From Paludicola sp. MB14-C6 (GTDB taxonomy: Bacteria; Bacillota; Clostridia; Oscillospirales; Ruminococcaceae): a DNA stretch of 64,000 bases. Each line of letters starts with the position of its first letter. Within the stretch, counting starts at the first letter, position 1. A program made the position numbers and the translations under genes. A model generated the notes under the pieces. That model made no database searches. It was not told the DNA's origin and was given only the letters and a program-made list of their open reading frames with translations. Below, piece by piece: positions 17,893 to 26,694 of this stretch. The stretch is taken from the NCBI RefSeq assembly GCF_030908625.1, contig NZ_CP133133.1, forward strand, positions 1,550,001 through 1,614,000. The letters are read 5' to 3'.

Positions 17893-18414
17893 CTACATCC
17901 GTACAACAGGATTAAACTTATAAGAAATCCATTTGGTTAAGAAATAAATCGGAACCATGGATATAACAGTATAGAGTGCTGTTGGTAGAATATCGAGCAC
18001 TAAAACCATATAGGAATTGCTATGATTCCATGCTGCGTAATAAAATAAATAATCAATGAGTCCTTGCAATAAAGCAACTGCACTACAGAACATTAACGCA
18101 TTTGCAATTTTGGTGTGAAGATAATAAATACAAATCAAAGAAATAAAAACACCACATATCAATAGAATAATTGCGTTAAAGCCCAACAATTTATCGGATG
18201 AAACATCCCAAAGTAATCCCGTTATCATGCAAAAAACAGCACTTGGCATTACCTCTTCAAACATACTTACAGCAACCGCAAGCGCTAATATAAATACGGG
18301 TTTTGTTTCAAAAATTTGAAACAAACGAGGCGTTGTTTGCAATACATACAGTATAATAAGAGCTGCATAATAACTTGCCCATTTTAAATAGGGACGCAGC
18401 TTTTCATATTGCAT
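17893..18414 (-). CDS. mreD: Rod shape-determining membrane protein MreD
   Basis: The 173-residue product is strongly hydrophobic with five or six membrane helices and the length of MreD. Sequence conservation in this family is low, so the call rests on size, topology and position between mreC and mrdA. GAGGTG precedes the ATG. It is part of the elongasome that links MreB filaments to wall synthesis. Confidence 0.85.
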   Translation of the reverse strand: MQYEKLRPYLKWASYYAALIILYVLQTTPRLFQIFETKPVFILALAVAVSMFEEVMPSAVFCMITGLLWDVSSDKLLGFNAIILLICGVFISLICIYYLHTKIANALMFCSAVALLQGLIDYLFYYAAWNHSNSYMVLVLDILPTALYTVISMVPIYFLTKWISYKFNPVVRM

Positions 18415-18443
18415 TTTATTTCACCTCTGATTTCTTTTACTGT

Positions 18444-19307
18444 CTATTTAATATAATCCAACAAGTCACTACCTTGTCCTAAGAATTTTGTTACAACTTG
18501 AACGGTTACAACTTTCTCAATTGGTTCAATTGGAGTAATGGTTGCATATTTTGTAAATCCATGAGACTCAGTAGAGACTTCCTCAACACGACCAATTGGC
18601 AACCCTTTTGGGAATTTTCCGCTTGAACCGGCAGTAACAATCATATATCCTTTTTTAATCTCGGTTTGTTCCGATAAAATAGATAATTTACATTTTCCTT
18701 CTTTGGCAAGTTTAATTTCACCTGAAATTACTCCAAGCTCTTTGGTTCCTATTTCATATGCACTGATATCAATTTCAGGGCTTAATATGGTTTGTACTCG
18801 AGCATTAATTTGAGAAACTTCGGTGACAATACCGATTAACCCATTACTTGTTATAACGGGATCATTAACGGCAACACCTTGCAATGCGCCTTTATCAATG
18901 ATAAAAGAACTATATCGGTCGCTTGGATCTCGGCTGATAACAAACGCTGTTGTTGTTTCCATATCCGGATGTGATTCTTTAATTTTAGCAACCTTTTTTA
19001 ATTGTTCATTTTCATCTTTCATTTTTTCGTAATCTACAAGCTGATGATTCAATTCGCTTAACTCTTTTTTCAGACGCTCATTTTCTTTAGAAATATTAGA
19101 AGCATTTAAAAATTTATCAAAGAATTTACCCGTAGCATCTGCAACATAAGCAGTACCTTTTTGAAATGGTGTTGTAATCATCGTTAATAGATTTCTTGGA
19201 ATATTCGAAACTCCGTCGGATGATGCGGAATATAGCATCATACCAAATAAAACCGCTACAATCGCAATCAGTATTTTAAACTTTTTACTCTTAAAAAAAT
19301 CTGCCAC
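18444..19307 (-). CDS. mreC: Rod shape-determining protein MreC
   Basis: The 287-residue product has an N-terminal membrane helix (residues ~11-27), a coiled coil (SKENERLKKELSELNHQL region, ~75-110) and the extracytoplasmic beta-rich domain containing PSDRYSSFIIDKG and VNDPVITSNGLIGIV. It bridges MreB and PBP2. The start is GTG, with GGTGGTGAT upstream. It is followed by mreD 29 bases later. A 195-base gap with a nested inverted repeat separates it from mreB. Confidence 0.95.
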   Translation of the reverse strand: MADFFKSKKFKILIAIVAVLFGMMLYSASSDGVSNIPRNLLTMITTPFQKGTAYVADATGKFFDKFLNASNISKENERLKKELSELNHQLVDYEKMKDENEQLKKVAKIKESHPDMETTTAFVISRDPSDRYSSFIIDKGALQGVAVNDPVITSNGLIGIVTEVSQINARVQTILSPEIDISAYEIGTKELGVISGEIKLAKEGKCKLSILSEQTEIKKGYMIVTAGSSGKFPKGLPIGRVEEVSTESHGFTKYATITPIEPIEKVVTVQVVTKFLGQGSDLLDYIK

Positions 19308-19349
19308 GGTAATATCACCACCTATAAAATCTATATGGAATATGAAAAG

Positions 19350-19372
19350 GGCGGAGACGAGCCCCGCCCCAC
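19350..19372. repeat. GC-rich palindrome between mreB and mreC
   Basis: GGGCGG and CCGCCC pair around a loop containing AGACGAG, in an AT-rich gap. On the plus strand it is followed by ACGTTTTTT. It resembles the palindrome at 3705-3723 and may belong to the same small dispersed family. Confidence 0.45.
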
Positions 19373-19401
19373 GTTTTTTAACGTATTAGGTGTAATCATA
19401 G

Positions 19402-19492
19402 ATTAACTTGAAAGCAAATTTACATTAAAGGCACATAAAAACCATATATTAAAGTTTTCATGTGCCTTTGATGAGTGGCTTTCTAAGTTAAT
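19402..19492. repeat. Nested inverted repeat between mreB and mreC
   Basis: Outer arms ATTAACTTGAAAGC (19402-19415) and GCTTTCTAAGTTAAT (19478-19492) pair with one bulge. Inner arms AAAGGCACAT (19427-19436) and ATGTGCCTTT (19460-19469) pair perfectly. The whole can form a long branched hairpin in mreB-mreC mRNA. It may limit read-through or protect mreB message; a miniature mobile element is another possibility. Confidence 0.6.
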
Positions 19493-19502
19493 TAACGAAA
19501 GG

Positions 19503-20519
19503 TTAATATTTAATTTCATCAGAAGAGAAAACAGAAGATAACTTTTCCATGTTTTCAAGAATAACACCAGTACCAAGTGCAACACAATCCAATGCATCTT
19601 CAGCAACACGAACGCTCATTCCTGTTTCTTGTCCAATTAAGCGATCCAATCCACGAAGTAATGCGCCACCACCAGTTAATACAATACCTTGATCAATAAT
19701 ATCAGCCGCTAATTCAGGAGGCGTTTTTTCAAGAGTGATACGAATTGCTTCTAAAACTTCTTGTAGAGAATCAATAAGTGCTTCTCTAATTTCAACAGAG
19801 GTAACAGTAATATTTTCAGGAAGACCTGTTAACAAGTTACGTCCTTTAATTTCTGTTTGAAGCTCTTGTTCTAATGGGAAAGCGTTACCAACATCAATTT
19901 TGATATTTTCAGCTGTTCTTTCACCAATTAACAAATTATATTTTTTCTTGATATAGTTAATAATATCTACATCGAATTTATCGCCGCCAACACGAACAGA
20001 TTTTGCAGCAACAATACCGCCAAGAGAAATAACCGCAACTTCAGTTGTACCACCACCGATATCAACAACGATACTACCGGTTGGTTCGGAAACAGGTAGT
20101 CCTGCCCCGATTGCGGCTGCCATTGGCTCTTCAACGATCATTACTTTTTTAGCGCCTGCTTTTTCAGCAGATTCTTTAACTGCTCTTCGTTCAACTGCGG
20201 TTACACCGGAAGGAATGCAGATAACAACACGTGCACGAGACATCATAGAGTTGTTCATTGCTTTACGAATAAATTCTTGCAACATGCTTGTTGTAATATC
20301 AAAATCGGCAATAACGCCATCTTTTAGCGGACGAACCGTTACGATAGAGCCAGGAGTTCTACCAACAACATCTTTTGCAGCTTGTCCAACACTTTTTACT
20401 GTATCATTACGAACGTCAACTGCAACAACAGAAGGTTCACGAATTATAATTCCTTTACCTTTCATATATACTAGTGTGTTTGCAGTACCTAAATCAATAC
20501 CAATATCTTTTGTAAACAT
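19503..20519 (-). CDS. mreB: Rod shape-determining actin homologue MreB
   Basis: The 338-residue product has the actin-fold ATPase blocks of MreB: GIDLGTANTLVY (phosphate 1), EEPMAAAIGAGLPV, VVDIGGGTTEVAVISLGG (core IGGGTTEVAV, phosphate 2) and LTGGGALLRGLD (adenosine). It forms membrane-bound filaments that guide PBP2-driven wall synthesis. GGAGG lies eight bases before the ATG and a good promoter stands at 20617-20645. It heads mreBCD-mrdA-minD-mgsA. Confidence 0.97.
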   Translation of the reverse strand: MFTKDIGIDLGTANTLVYMKGKGIIIREPSVVAVDVRNDTVKSVGQAAKDVVGRTPGSIVTVRPLKDGVIADFDITTSMLQEFIRKAMNNSMMSRARVVICIPSGVTAVERRAVKESAEKAGAKKVMIVEEPMAAAIGAGLPVSEPTGSIVVDIGGGTTEVAVISLGGIVAAKSVRVGGDKFDVDIINYIKKKYNLLIGERTAENIKIDVGNAFPLEQELQTEIKGRNLLTGLPENITVTSVEIREALIDSLQEVLEAIRITLEKTPPELAADIIDQGIVLTGGGALLRGLDRLIGQETGMSVRVAEDALDCVALGTGVILENMEKLSSVFSSDEIKY

Positions 20520-20616
20520 CTATCATTCCTCCAGCTTTTCTATCTCATAAATTTTATCTTATTCAATCATTCATATTTCAATAATAATTACAATTCTGAA
20601 TAATACGTACAGCATT

Positions 20617-20645
20617 ATTATAACCTCTAATTATGAAATGCACAA
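20617..20645 (-). promoter_or_regulatory. Sigma-A type promoter for mreB
   Basis: On the minus strand TTGTGC (20640-20645), 17 bases, then TATAAT (20617-20622). It would start transcription about 90 bases before mreB. The rest of the 191-base gap is AT-rich, with a small hairpin near 20670-20695 after maf. Confidence 0.6.
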
Positions 20646-20710
20646 TAACTTTTTTTGAATTCTTTTCAATTTCCCTAATTAATAAGGAAATTTTAGGAAC
20701 ACTCGAAAGC

Positions 20711-21277
20711 TTACCATTTATATTGTTTTAAAACTTGATTTACCTTTGCAACAGGAAATCCCATTACGCTAAAATAATCACCTTCAATGGATTCAACAAA
20801 CAAAGAGCCTTTTTCTTGAATTCCATATGCACCTGCTTTATCAAATGGTTCTTTTGTATTGCAATAGACTTCTATCTCTTCTTCACTTAGCTTGTAAAAC
20901 GTTACTTTTGTTTCCACAACAAATTGGTCAACTTGATTTTTAGACAGAATACAAACGCCTGTTGAAACCAAATGAGTTTTTCCGGATAGCTTACGCAGCA
21001 TATCAACCGCATGTTGCTTATCTTTTGGTATTCCGAAAACTTCGCCATCCAAGCTGACAATGGTATCGCAACCGATTACTGTTGCTTGCGGATGCTCATC
21101 AAATACCGTTTTGGCTTTATAATATCCTAAAGCTTTCACAAGCTCATTTGGATTGGTAATTGTAATTGTGCTTTCATCAAACTGTGATGGAATTGTTTCA
21201 AACTGACTTGCAATCAGCTTGAGCAGCTCTACTCGGCGTGGAGAGCGAGATGCAAGAATTAAATTACTTGGTGTCAT
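20711..21277 (-). CDS. maf: Maf-family nucleotide pyrophosphatase
   Basis: Maf hydrolyses non-canonical or modified nucleoside triphosphates and is linked to septum formation in Bacillus. The chosen start, MTPSNLILASRSPRR, has AAGGA eight bases upstream; an earlier in-frame start would overlap the previous gene. The 188-residue product has SRSPRRVELL, the catalytic EKGSLFVESIEGDYFSVMGFP block (core IEGDYFSVMGFP) and GCDTIVSLDG. It begins one base after the stop of the shikimate-kinase-like gene, indicating tight coupling, and precedes mreB. Confidence 0.93.
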   Translation of the reverse strand: MTPSNLILASRSPRRVELLKLIASQFETIPSQFDESTITITNPNELVKALGYYKAKTVFDEHPQATVIGCDTIVSLDGEVFGIPKDKQHAVDMLRKLSGKTHLVSTGVCILSKNQVDQFVVETKVTFYKLSEEEIEVYCNTKEPFDKAGAYGIQEKGSLFVESIEGDYFSVMGFPVAKVNQVLKQYKW

Positions 21278-21278
21278 C

Positions 21279-21806
21279 TTAAGCGTCCTTTCTTTCATGC
21301 AATGAATGATGTTGTAATAAACAAGCAATTTCCTTTGCTTGTAATTGTGGACAATAGGTTAAATCAAATGTGTCGCTAGCGGCAATTTTAAAAAGAGTAT
21401 GTATTTTATTATATCGTGCCATGCATTCCTGTTCATCGACCTGTGCTTCCATACCACGATAATTGCTTGCTTTCATTTTTCGATAGTACGTTTTATAAGG
21501 ATAATGAAGATAAACAACTTTTCCGGTCTGTTTTGCTAAAACAATATTCTCTTCCAAAGCAAATGTTGTTTGGGTAACAACCACAACGACCTGATCCATA
21601 GCGGCGACTTTTTGAAATGCCTCACGCTCAATTTCACGCAAACATGTTTCTCCATATTCTTTTAAAATGGTTCTTGTATTCATTGTTGTCTGTTTTTGAA
21701 TAAAACAATCAAGATTTAATACTCGATAACCTAATATTTTTGCAACTTTATTTGCAATATCATTTTTATCATAGCCAATAAATCCACATAGATATAAATT
21801 ATTCAT
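21279..21806 (-). CDS. Shikimate kinase-like protein with degenerate active site
   Basis: The 175-residue product follows the shikimate kinase fold: NLYLCGFIGYDKNDIANKVA, then LDCFIQKQ (D33), LKEYGETCLREIEREAF (R57) and VVYLHYPYKTYYRKM. The P-loop should read GxxGxGKST; here residues 8-17 read GFIGYDKNDI, so the GKS/T core is gone, and the GGG substrate loop is replaced by VTQTT at 78-82. Catalysis of shikimate phosphorylation is therefore doubtful. It sits immediately before maf with no aro genes around. It may have become a binding or regulatory protein. Confidence 0.7.
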   Translation of the reverse strand: MNNLYLCGFIGYDKNDIANKVAKILGYRVLNLDCFIQKQTTMNTRTILKEYGETCLREIEREAFQKVAAMDQVVVVVTQTTFALEENIVLAKQTGKVVYLHYPYKTYYRKMKASNYRGMEAQVDEQECMARYNKIHTLFKIAASDTFDLTYCPQLQAKEIACLLQHHSLHERKDA

Positions 21807-21829
21807 GTAATAACCATCCTTTATGTCAT

Positions 21830-21858
21830 GAGGTCTGAGCTATAAAGCATCAGACCTC
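21830..21858. terminator. Hairpin after fabD
   Basis: GAGGTCTGA and TCAGACCTC pair exactly around an 11-base loop, between the fabD stop and the shikimate-kinase-like start. There is no T-tract, so it may weaken rather than end transcription. Confidence 0.45.
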
Positions 21859-21878
21859 CACCAGCAAGCTAAAATGAA

Positions 21879-22796
21879 CTATTCACCTTTTAGCTTGGAA
21901 AATGTTTTTTCGTTTTCAACATTAAATATTGTTACATCAGTTAAGGTTTTTTTAACCAAACCAGCCAATACTTTATTAGGACCACATTCAATAAAGCGAT
22001 CCACTCCTGTTTCTTGAATTGCGTTCAGCTCTTTTACAAATTGAACCGGAGAAACAAGATGCGTTTTTAAATAAGTTGGCATATCAGAAAAATCGGTTAA
22101 TTGCGCACCGGTTACGTTAGAGTAAAACGGTACAGTCGGTTCGTGAAAAGCAACATCTTTTATTGCATCATAAAATGCATCGGCTCCACTTTGCATTAAC
22201 TTAGAATGGAATGCAGCACTTACTGCTAATTTCATGGTGCGTTTACCCATTTCGGTGAATTTTTCAATTGCTTTATCTACTGCTTCTCTTTCGCCTGCAA
22301 TTACTGTTTGAGCAGGAGAATTAAAGTTAACCGGAATCACATAACCCTCTACGCTTTCGCAAACTGCAGCAATCTCTTCAGCAGACAAGCCAAGCACTGC
22401 GCACATAGCACCATCTTGTCCTTTTGCACAATCGCCCATAGCTTTTGCTCTTGCTTTAATTACTTGAAAACCATCTTCTAAAGACAAAATACCCGCAGCC
22501 ACCATTGCAGCATATTCACCAAGAGAATGCCCAGCTACTGCATCAGGGGTAATACCAAGCTTTTTTACTGCTTCATAACAAAGCAAAGCTGTTGCAAATA
22601 TAGCTGGCTGTGAGATTTCTGTTTTTGCTAAATCCTCTGCTGATGCTTCAAAGCAAGTTGTTTTTAAGTCAAATCCTAAAATCTCGCTGCCACGTGTATA
22701 AATAAATTCCAAATCAGGAAACAGGCTTAAAATTTCTTTCCCCATTCCTTGATATTGCGAGCCTTGTCCTGAAAAAAGTAAGCAAGTTTTGTTCAT
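21879..22796 (-). CDS. fabD: Malonyl-CoA:ACP transacylase
   Basis: FabD loads malonyl groups onto acyl carrier protein. The product is 305 residues from the ATG at 22794-22796 (MNKTCLLFSGQGSQYQGMG); upstream in-frame codons encode an unlike hydrophobic stretch. It has GQGSQ, the nucleophile elbow GHSLGEYAA, R in IKARAKAM, and the catalytic His in SAAFHSKLM. It is on the strand opposite to the rest of the fatty acid genes, divergent from fabH across a 210-base spacer, so the two arms may share control. It probably reads on into the shikimate-kinase-like gene and maf. Confidence 0.95.
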   Translation of the reverse strand: MNKTCLLFSGQGSQYQGMGKEILSLFPDLEFIYTRGSEILGFDLKTTCFEASAEDLAKTEISQPAIFATALLCYEAVKKLGITPDAVAGHSLGEYAAMVAAGILSLEDGFQVIKARAKAMGDCAKGQDGAMCAVLGLSAEEIAAVCESVEGYVIPVNFNSPAQTVIAGEREAVDKAIEKFTEMGKRTMKLAVSAAFHSKLMQSGADAFYDAIKDVAFHEPTVPFYSNVTGAQLTDFSDMPTYLKTHLVSPVQFVKELNAIQETGVDRFIECGPNKVLAGLVKKTLTDVTIFNVENEKTFSKLKGE

Positions 22797-22891
22797 AATA
22801 ATATGGTTCCTTTCTAATAAAAGCACTTCATGATAGAAGTTGAAAATAGTTACACAAATGTGTCCAAATAGTAACAAATAGTATCTTTTCG

Positions 22892-22920
22892 TTGACAAAA
22901 TGGTTAAAAAAAGATAAAAT
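22892..22920 (+). promoter_or_regulatory. Sigma-A promoter for the fabH-acpP cluster
   Basis: TTGACA at 22892-22897, a 17-base spacer and TAAAAT at 22915-22920, giving a start near 22927 and an ~80-base leader before fabH. I saw no convincing FapR or FabT operator in the spacer. Confidence 0.75.
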
Positions 22921-23006
22921 TGTCTCATTATATATAGTGGTTAATAAACTAGATTTAGTATATCATATAAAAAAAAGAGTTGCAACCAAACAGTCAGGAG
23001 GCTTTT

Positions 23007-24005
23007 ATGAATCGGTTTGGAATTAAAGTGAGAGGTGCAGGAAAATACTTACCTGAGACCATTATCACAAACGAAGCACTGAGTGAATTAGTGGAAACAA
23101 ACGATGAATGGATTTTACAACGAGTAGGAATTAAAACCCGACATGCCGCTACATTTGAAAATACAACCTATATGGCAAGTGAAGCAGCAAAAAATGCATT
23201 GAAAGATGCTGGTATTGCACCGGAAGACATAAATGTTGTTATTGCAACAACGGTTACCCCTGATTATTTTACCCCATCTTTGGCTTGTTTAGCAGCAAAT
23301 AAAGTTGGAATTCAAAACGCAATTTGTATGGATATCAATTGTGCATGTGCGGGATTCGTTTATGCTGTTGATTTAGCAAGAAAATATCTAATGGATGATG
23401 AAAATAAATATGCATTAATTATTTCAAGCGAAATGCTTACAAAAATTACAGATTACACTGACCGTGCAACCTGCGTATTATTTGGTGATGGTGCAGGCGC
23501 TGTTGTAATAGAAAAAGACGAAAGCTTATATGCTTCTCATCTCGGATCTGATACTTCAGGTGCTCCTCGTATTTTTGCGCGCAGTATTGTACCAAATAAT
23601 CCATTTATGAAAACACCATTTGACCCCCTATCTGATGGTTTTGGTGAGGGAAATCCTCACGCAATATATCAAGACGGACAAGAAGTATATAAATTTGCTA
23701 CAAAAACAATGCCTATGGCTGTAAAAGAAGCTTGTAATAAAGCAAAAATTGAGCCAACAGAATTAAAATATATTTTCTCTCATCAAGCAAATATTCGTAT
23801 TATTCAAACAGCGGCAAAAAATTTAAAGCTCCCGATGGAGAAGTTTTTTGTAAACATTGAAGAACACGGAAATATGTCCAGCGCTTGTATTCCTATTTGT
23901 CTTGAAGAGGCAATGAAAGAAGGTAAATTAGAGAGGGGTGATAAAATATGTATTGTCGGCTTTGGTGCAGGGCTAACCTATGCAGCAGCCGTATTTGAAT
24001 GGTAG
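23007..24005 (+). CDS. fabH: 3-oxoacyl-ACP synthase III
   Basis: FabH condenses an acyl-CoA primer with malonyl-ACP to start fatty acid synthesis. The start MNRFGIKVRGAG has AGGAGG five bases upstream. The 332-residue product has the catalytic triad: Cys in INCACAGFVYA, His in FSHQANIRI, and Asn in EHGNMSSA, plus the GFGAGLTYAA end. It leads nine fatty acid genes on the plus strand behind a near-consensus promoter. Primer preference (acetyl or branched) cannot be read directly. Confidence 0.96.
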   Translation: MNRFGIKVRGAGKYLPETIITNEALSELVETNDEWILQRVGIKTRHAATFENTTYMASEAAKNALKDAGIAPEDINVVIATTVTPDYFTPSLACLAANKVGIQNAICMDINCACAGFVYAVDLARKYLMDDENKYALIISSEMLTKITDYTDRATCVLFGDGAGAVVIEKDESLYASHLGSDTSGAPRIFARSIVPNNPFMKTPFDPLSDGFGEGNPHAIYQDGQEVYKFATKTMPMAVKEACNKAKIEPTELKYIFSHQANIRIIQTAAKNLKLPMEKFFVNIEEHGNMSSACIPICLEEAMKEGKLERGDKICIVGFGAGLTYAAAVFEW

Positions 24006-24111
24006 CTTTGGAGTTGCAAAATAAAAAATATATAATGATAAAGATAAAATTACATCGTGTTAATGAAAAACACAATTATAATCATACTAATGTTATGCGA
24101 GGTGTAGAATT

Positions 24112-24855
24112 TTGAATAAAACAGCCCTAATTACAGGTGCATCCCAAGGAATTGGTGCTTGTATCGCTAGAAAATTAGCTTCAGAAGGTTTCAATATTGC
24201 GATTAATTGTCGTTCTGAACATGAAGTAGAGAATGGTGGAAATCAAGTAAAAGCAGAATGTGAAGCATATGGCATAGAAGCAGAATGCTTTGTTGCTGAC
24301 GTTTCAGACTTTGCAGCTTGTGAATCCATGGTAAAATCAGTAAAAGAACGTTTTACAACAATTGATGTATTGGTTAACAATGCTGGTATTACAAGAGATG
24401 GTCTTGTTGCGAGAATGACAGAAGACCAATTTGATATTGTTACAAACGTTAACTATAAAAGTGTATTCAATATGATTCGTCAAGTCAGCCCAATTATGAT
24501 GAAGCAAAGAAGTGGACGCATTATAAACATGGCTTCAGTTGCCGGTGTATACGGAAACCCAGGTCAATTTAACTATTCTGCTTCAAAAGCAGGAGTAGTC
24601 GGTATGACTCTTTCCGCTTCAAAAGAATTAGGCCCAAGAAATATTACAGTGAATGCAATTGCACCAGGATTCATTAAAACTCCTATGACGGAAGTGTTAG
24701 ATGAAAAAGTGAAAGAAACTGCATTAAGCGGCATTGCATTACGAAGATTTGGCGAACCTGATGAAGTAGCGTCTTTAGCCGCATTTTTAGCTTCTGATGG
24801 TGCTGCTTATATTACAGGACAAGTAATTGTAATTGATGGTGGTATGGTAATGTAA
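24112..24855 (+). CDS. fabG: 3-oxoacyl-ACP reductase
   Basis: FabG reduces beta-ketoacyl-ACP with NADPH. The 247-residue short-chain dehydrogenase has TGASQGIG (cofactor), NNAGITRDG, the catalytic Ser at ~138 in MASVAGVYG, and YSASKAGVVG (Tyr and Lys). The start is TTG, with GCGAGGTG upstream; no ATG is available close by. It lies between fabH and fabF, with 106 bases upstream lacking a gene. Confidence 0.96.
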   Translation: MNKTALITGASQGIGACIARKLASEGFNIAINCRSEHEVENGGNQVKAECEAYGIEAECFVADVSDFAACESMVKSVKERFTTIDVLVNNAGITRDGLVARMTEDQFDIVTNVNYKSVFNMIRQVSPIMMKQRSGRIINMASVAGVYGNPGQFNYSASKAGVVGMTLSASKELGPRNITVNAIAPGFIKTPMTEVLDEKVKETALSGIALRRFGEPDEVASLAAFLASDGAAYITGQVIVIDGGMVM

Positions 24856-24943
24856 ACGAGGGAAACACTCATTTCTTTAAAATATCACATCCGTTTTTTC
24901 AAGTAAAAGGAACCGCACTCACCACTCATTTTTGGAGGTAAGT

Positions 24944-26179
24944 ATGAAAAGAGTCGTAATAACCGGAATGGGGGCAATTTCCCCAATTGGAACAACAGTA
25001 GATAGTTTTTTTGACAGTATCAAAAGCGGTAAACATGGGATTGCTCCGATAACAAGCTATGATACAAGCAATAGCGAGGTAAAACTTGCTGCTGAGGTTA
25101 AAGATTTTGATCCACTACAATATTTTGATAAAAAAGAATTAAGACGTACAGACCGTTTTAACCAATTTGCTATCGCAGCAGCTACACAAGCAGTTGAAGA
25201 TTGCGGTACGAAATTTGAAGATTTAGATCCATTTCGTATTGGCGTAATCGTTGGTAGCGGTATCGGCGGTTTTCAAACGATTGAACAAGAATATAATAAA
25301 TTTTTAGAAAAAGGCGGAAATCGTGTTTCTGTTTTCTTCGTACCAATGATGATTACAAATATGGCAGCCGGCAGCATTGCAATGAAATACGGATTTAAGG
25401 GTGTAAACTATGCACCAGTAACAGCGTGTGCAACTTCTTCTCATGCAATTGGCGAGGCTTTCCGTGCAATCAAACATGGCTACGCTGATGCGGTTGTAAC
25501 GGGCGGTTCCGAAGCAGCAATCACTGAATTTTCAATTGCAGGCTTTAACAACATGAAGGCTCTTTGTCAAAGTGAGGATGTCAATCGTGCTTCTATCCCG
25601 TTTGATAAAGAACGTAATGGCTTTGTAATGGGCGAAGGCGGTGCAATTTTGGTATTAGAAGAATTGGAACATGCAAAAGCAAGAGGTGCTAAAATTTATG
25701 CTGAAATCGTAGGTTATGGCGCTACAGGTGACGCTTATCATATGACAAGCCCTGATCCGGAAGGAAGAGGTGCTGCAAAAGCAATGGAGTTAGCATATAC
25801 AGAAGCTGGCATTACAGCTGATAAAGTGGATTATATTAACGCACATGGTACTTCTACCGGATTAAACGATAAATATGAAACCATCGCTATTAAAAGTGCA
25901 TTTGGTGACCATGCTAATACCCTTGCAATCAGTTCAACAAAATCTATGACAGGACACCTTCTAGGTGCAGCTGGTGCAATTGAAGCAATTGTATGTGCAA
26001 AATCTTTGCAAGAAGGCATTATTCCTGCAACCATTGGCTATCAAGTAGCGGATGAAGAATGTGACTTGGATTATGTAACAGAAGGATTAAGAAAGCAAGA
26101 TATTCAATATGCTATTTCAAACTCTTTAGGCTTTGGCGGACATAACGCTTCCCTATGCTTTAAAAAATATCAAGATTAG
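24944..26179 (+). CDS. fabF: 3-oxoacyl-ACP synthase II
   Basis: FabF elongates acyl-ACP chains with malonyl-ACP. The 411-residue product starts MKRVVITGMGAISPIG behind GGAGG and shows the condensing-enzyme triad: Cys in TACATSSHAIG, His in NAHGTST and His in TGHLLGAAGAIE. It follows fabG by 88 bases. No fabK or fabI is nearby, so the enoyl-ACP reductase must be elsewhere. Confidence 0.97.
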   Translation: MKRVVITGMGAISPIGTTVDSFFDSIKSGKHGIAPITSYDTSNSEVKLAAEVKDFDPLQYFDKKELRRTDRFNQFAIAAATQAVEDCGTKFEDLDPFRIGVIVGSGIGGFQTIEQEYNKFLEKGGNRVSVFFVPMMITNMAAGSIAMKYGFKGVNYAPVTACATSSHAIGEAFRAIKHGYADAVVTGGSEAAITEFSIAGFNNMKALCQSEDVNRASIPFDKERNGFVMGEGGAILVLEELEHAKARGAKIYAEIVGYGATGDAYHMTSPDPEGRGAAKAMELAYTEAGITADKVDYINAHGTSTGLNDKYETIAIKSAFGDHANTLAISSTKSMTGHLLGAAGAIEAIVCAKSLQEGIIPATIGYQVADEECDLDYVTEGLRKQDIQYAISNSLGFGGHNASLCFKKYQD

Positions 26180-26203
26180 TTTCAACGATAAAGGAGAATA
26201 ACG

Positions 26204-26665
26204 ATGCTTAATTTCAATGAAATTAAAGAACTTATGGATAAAATGCAGCAAACAAATCTTGGCGAGCTTTCCATTAAAGATGGTGACTTTGAATTAAAAC
26301 TAGAAGCTAAAAAAGCTCCAAAGGTAGTAAGCTATGCTGATGCTAACGATAATATAGTTGAAACAGCTCAGGTTGCCGCTAGCAGTGTTGCAGCTCCAAA
26401 AGTTGCTGAAACACCTGTGGCTCAAGTAAGCGGTAATGTTGTAAAATCACCAATCGTTGGTACGTTCTACGCTGCTGCTGCTCCGGATAAACCTGCTTTT
26501 GTAAAGGTAGGCAGTATGGTGAAAAAAGGCGATGTATTGTGTGTTATTGAATCCATGAAGCTGATGAACGAAATTCAAAGTGACTTTGACGGTGAGGTTG
26601 TAGAAATCAAAGTGGAAAATTCACAAGGGGTTGAATATGGTCAACCGCTAATGATTATTCGCTAA
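26204..26665 (+). CDS. accB: Biotin carboxyl carrier protein of acetyl-CoA carboxylase
   Basis: AccB carries biotin between the carboxylase (AccC) and transferase (AccA/AccD) sites. The 153-residue product has an N-terminal helix, an Ala/Val/Pro-rich linker (~residues 45-75) and the biotinyl domain with ESMKLMNEI, where the lysine is biotinylated (usual motif AMKM). AAAGGAG precedes the ATG. It is embedded in the fab cluster, 24 bases after fabF. Confidence 0.96.
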   Translation: MLNFNEIKELMDKMQQTNLGELSIKDGDFELKLEAKKAPKVVSYADANDNIVETAQVAASSVAAPKVAETPVAQVSGNVVKSPIVGTFYAAAAPDKPAFVKVGSMVKKGDVLCVIESMKLMNEIQSDFDGEVVEIKVENSQGVEYGQPLMIIR

Positions 26666-26694
26666 TATATTGTAGCGATACTAGGAGGTTTACT

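Noticed and set aside
22797-23006. FapR or FabT operator in the fabD-fabH spacer
   Set aside because: No match to the known palindromes beyond ordinary AT-rich symmetry.
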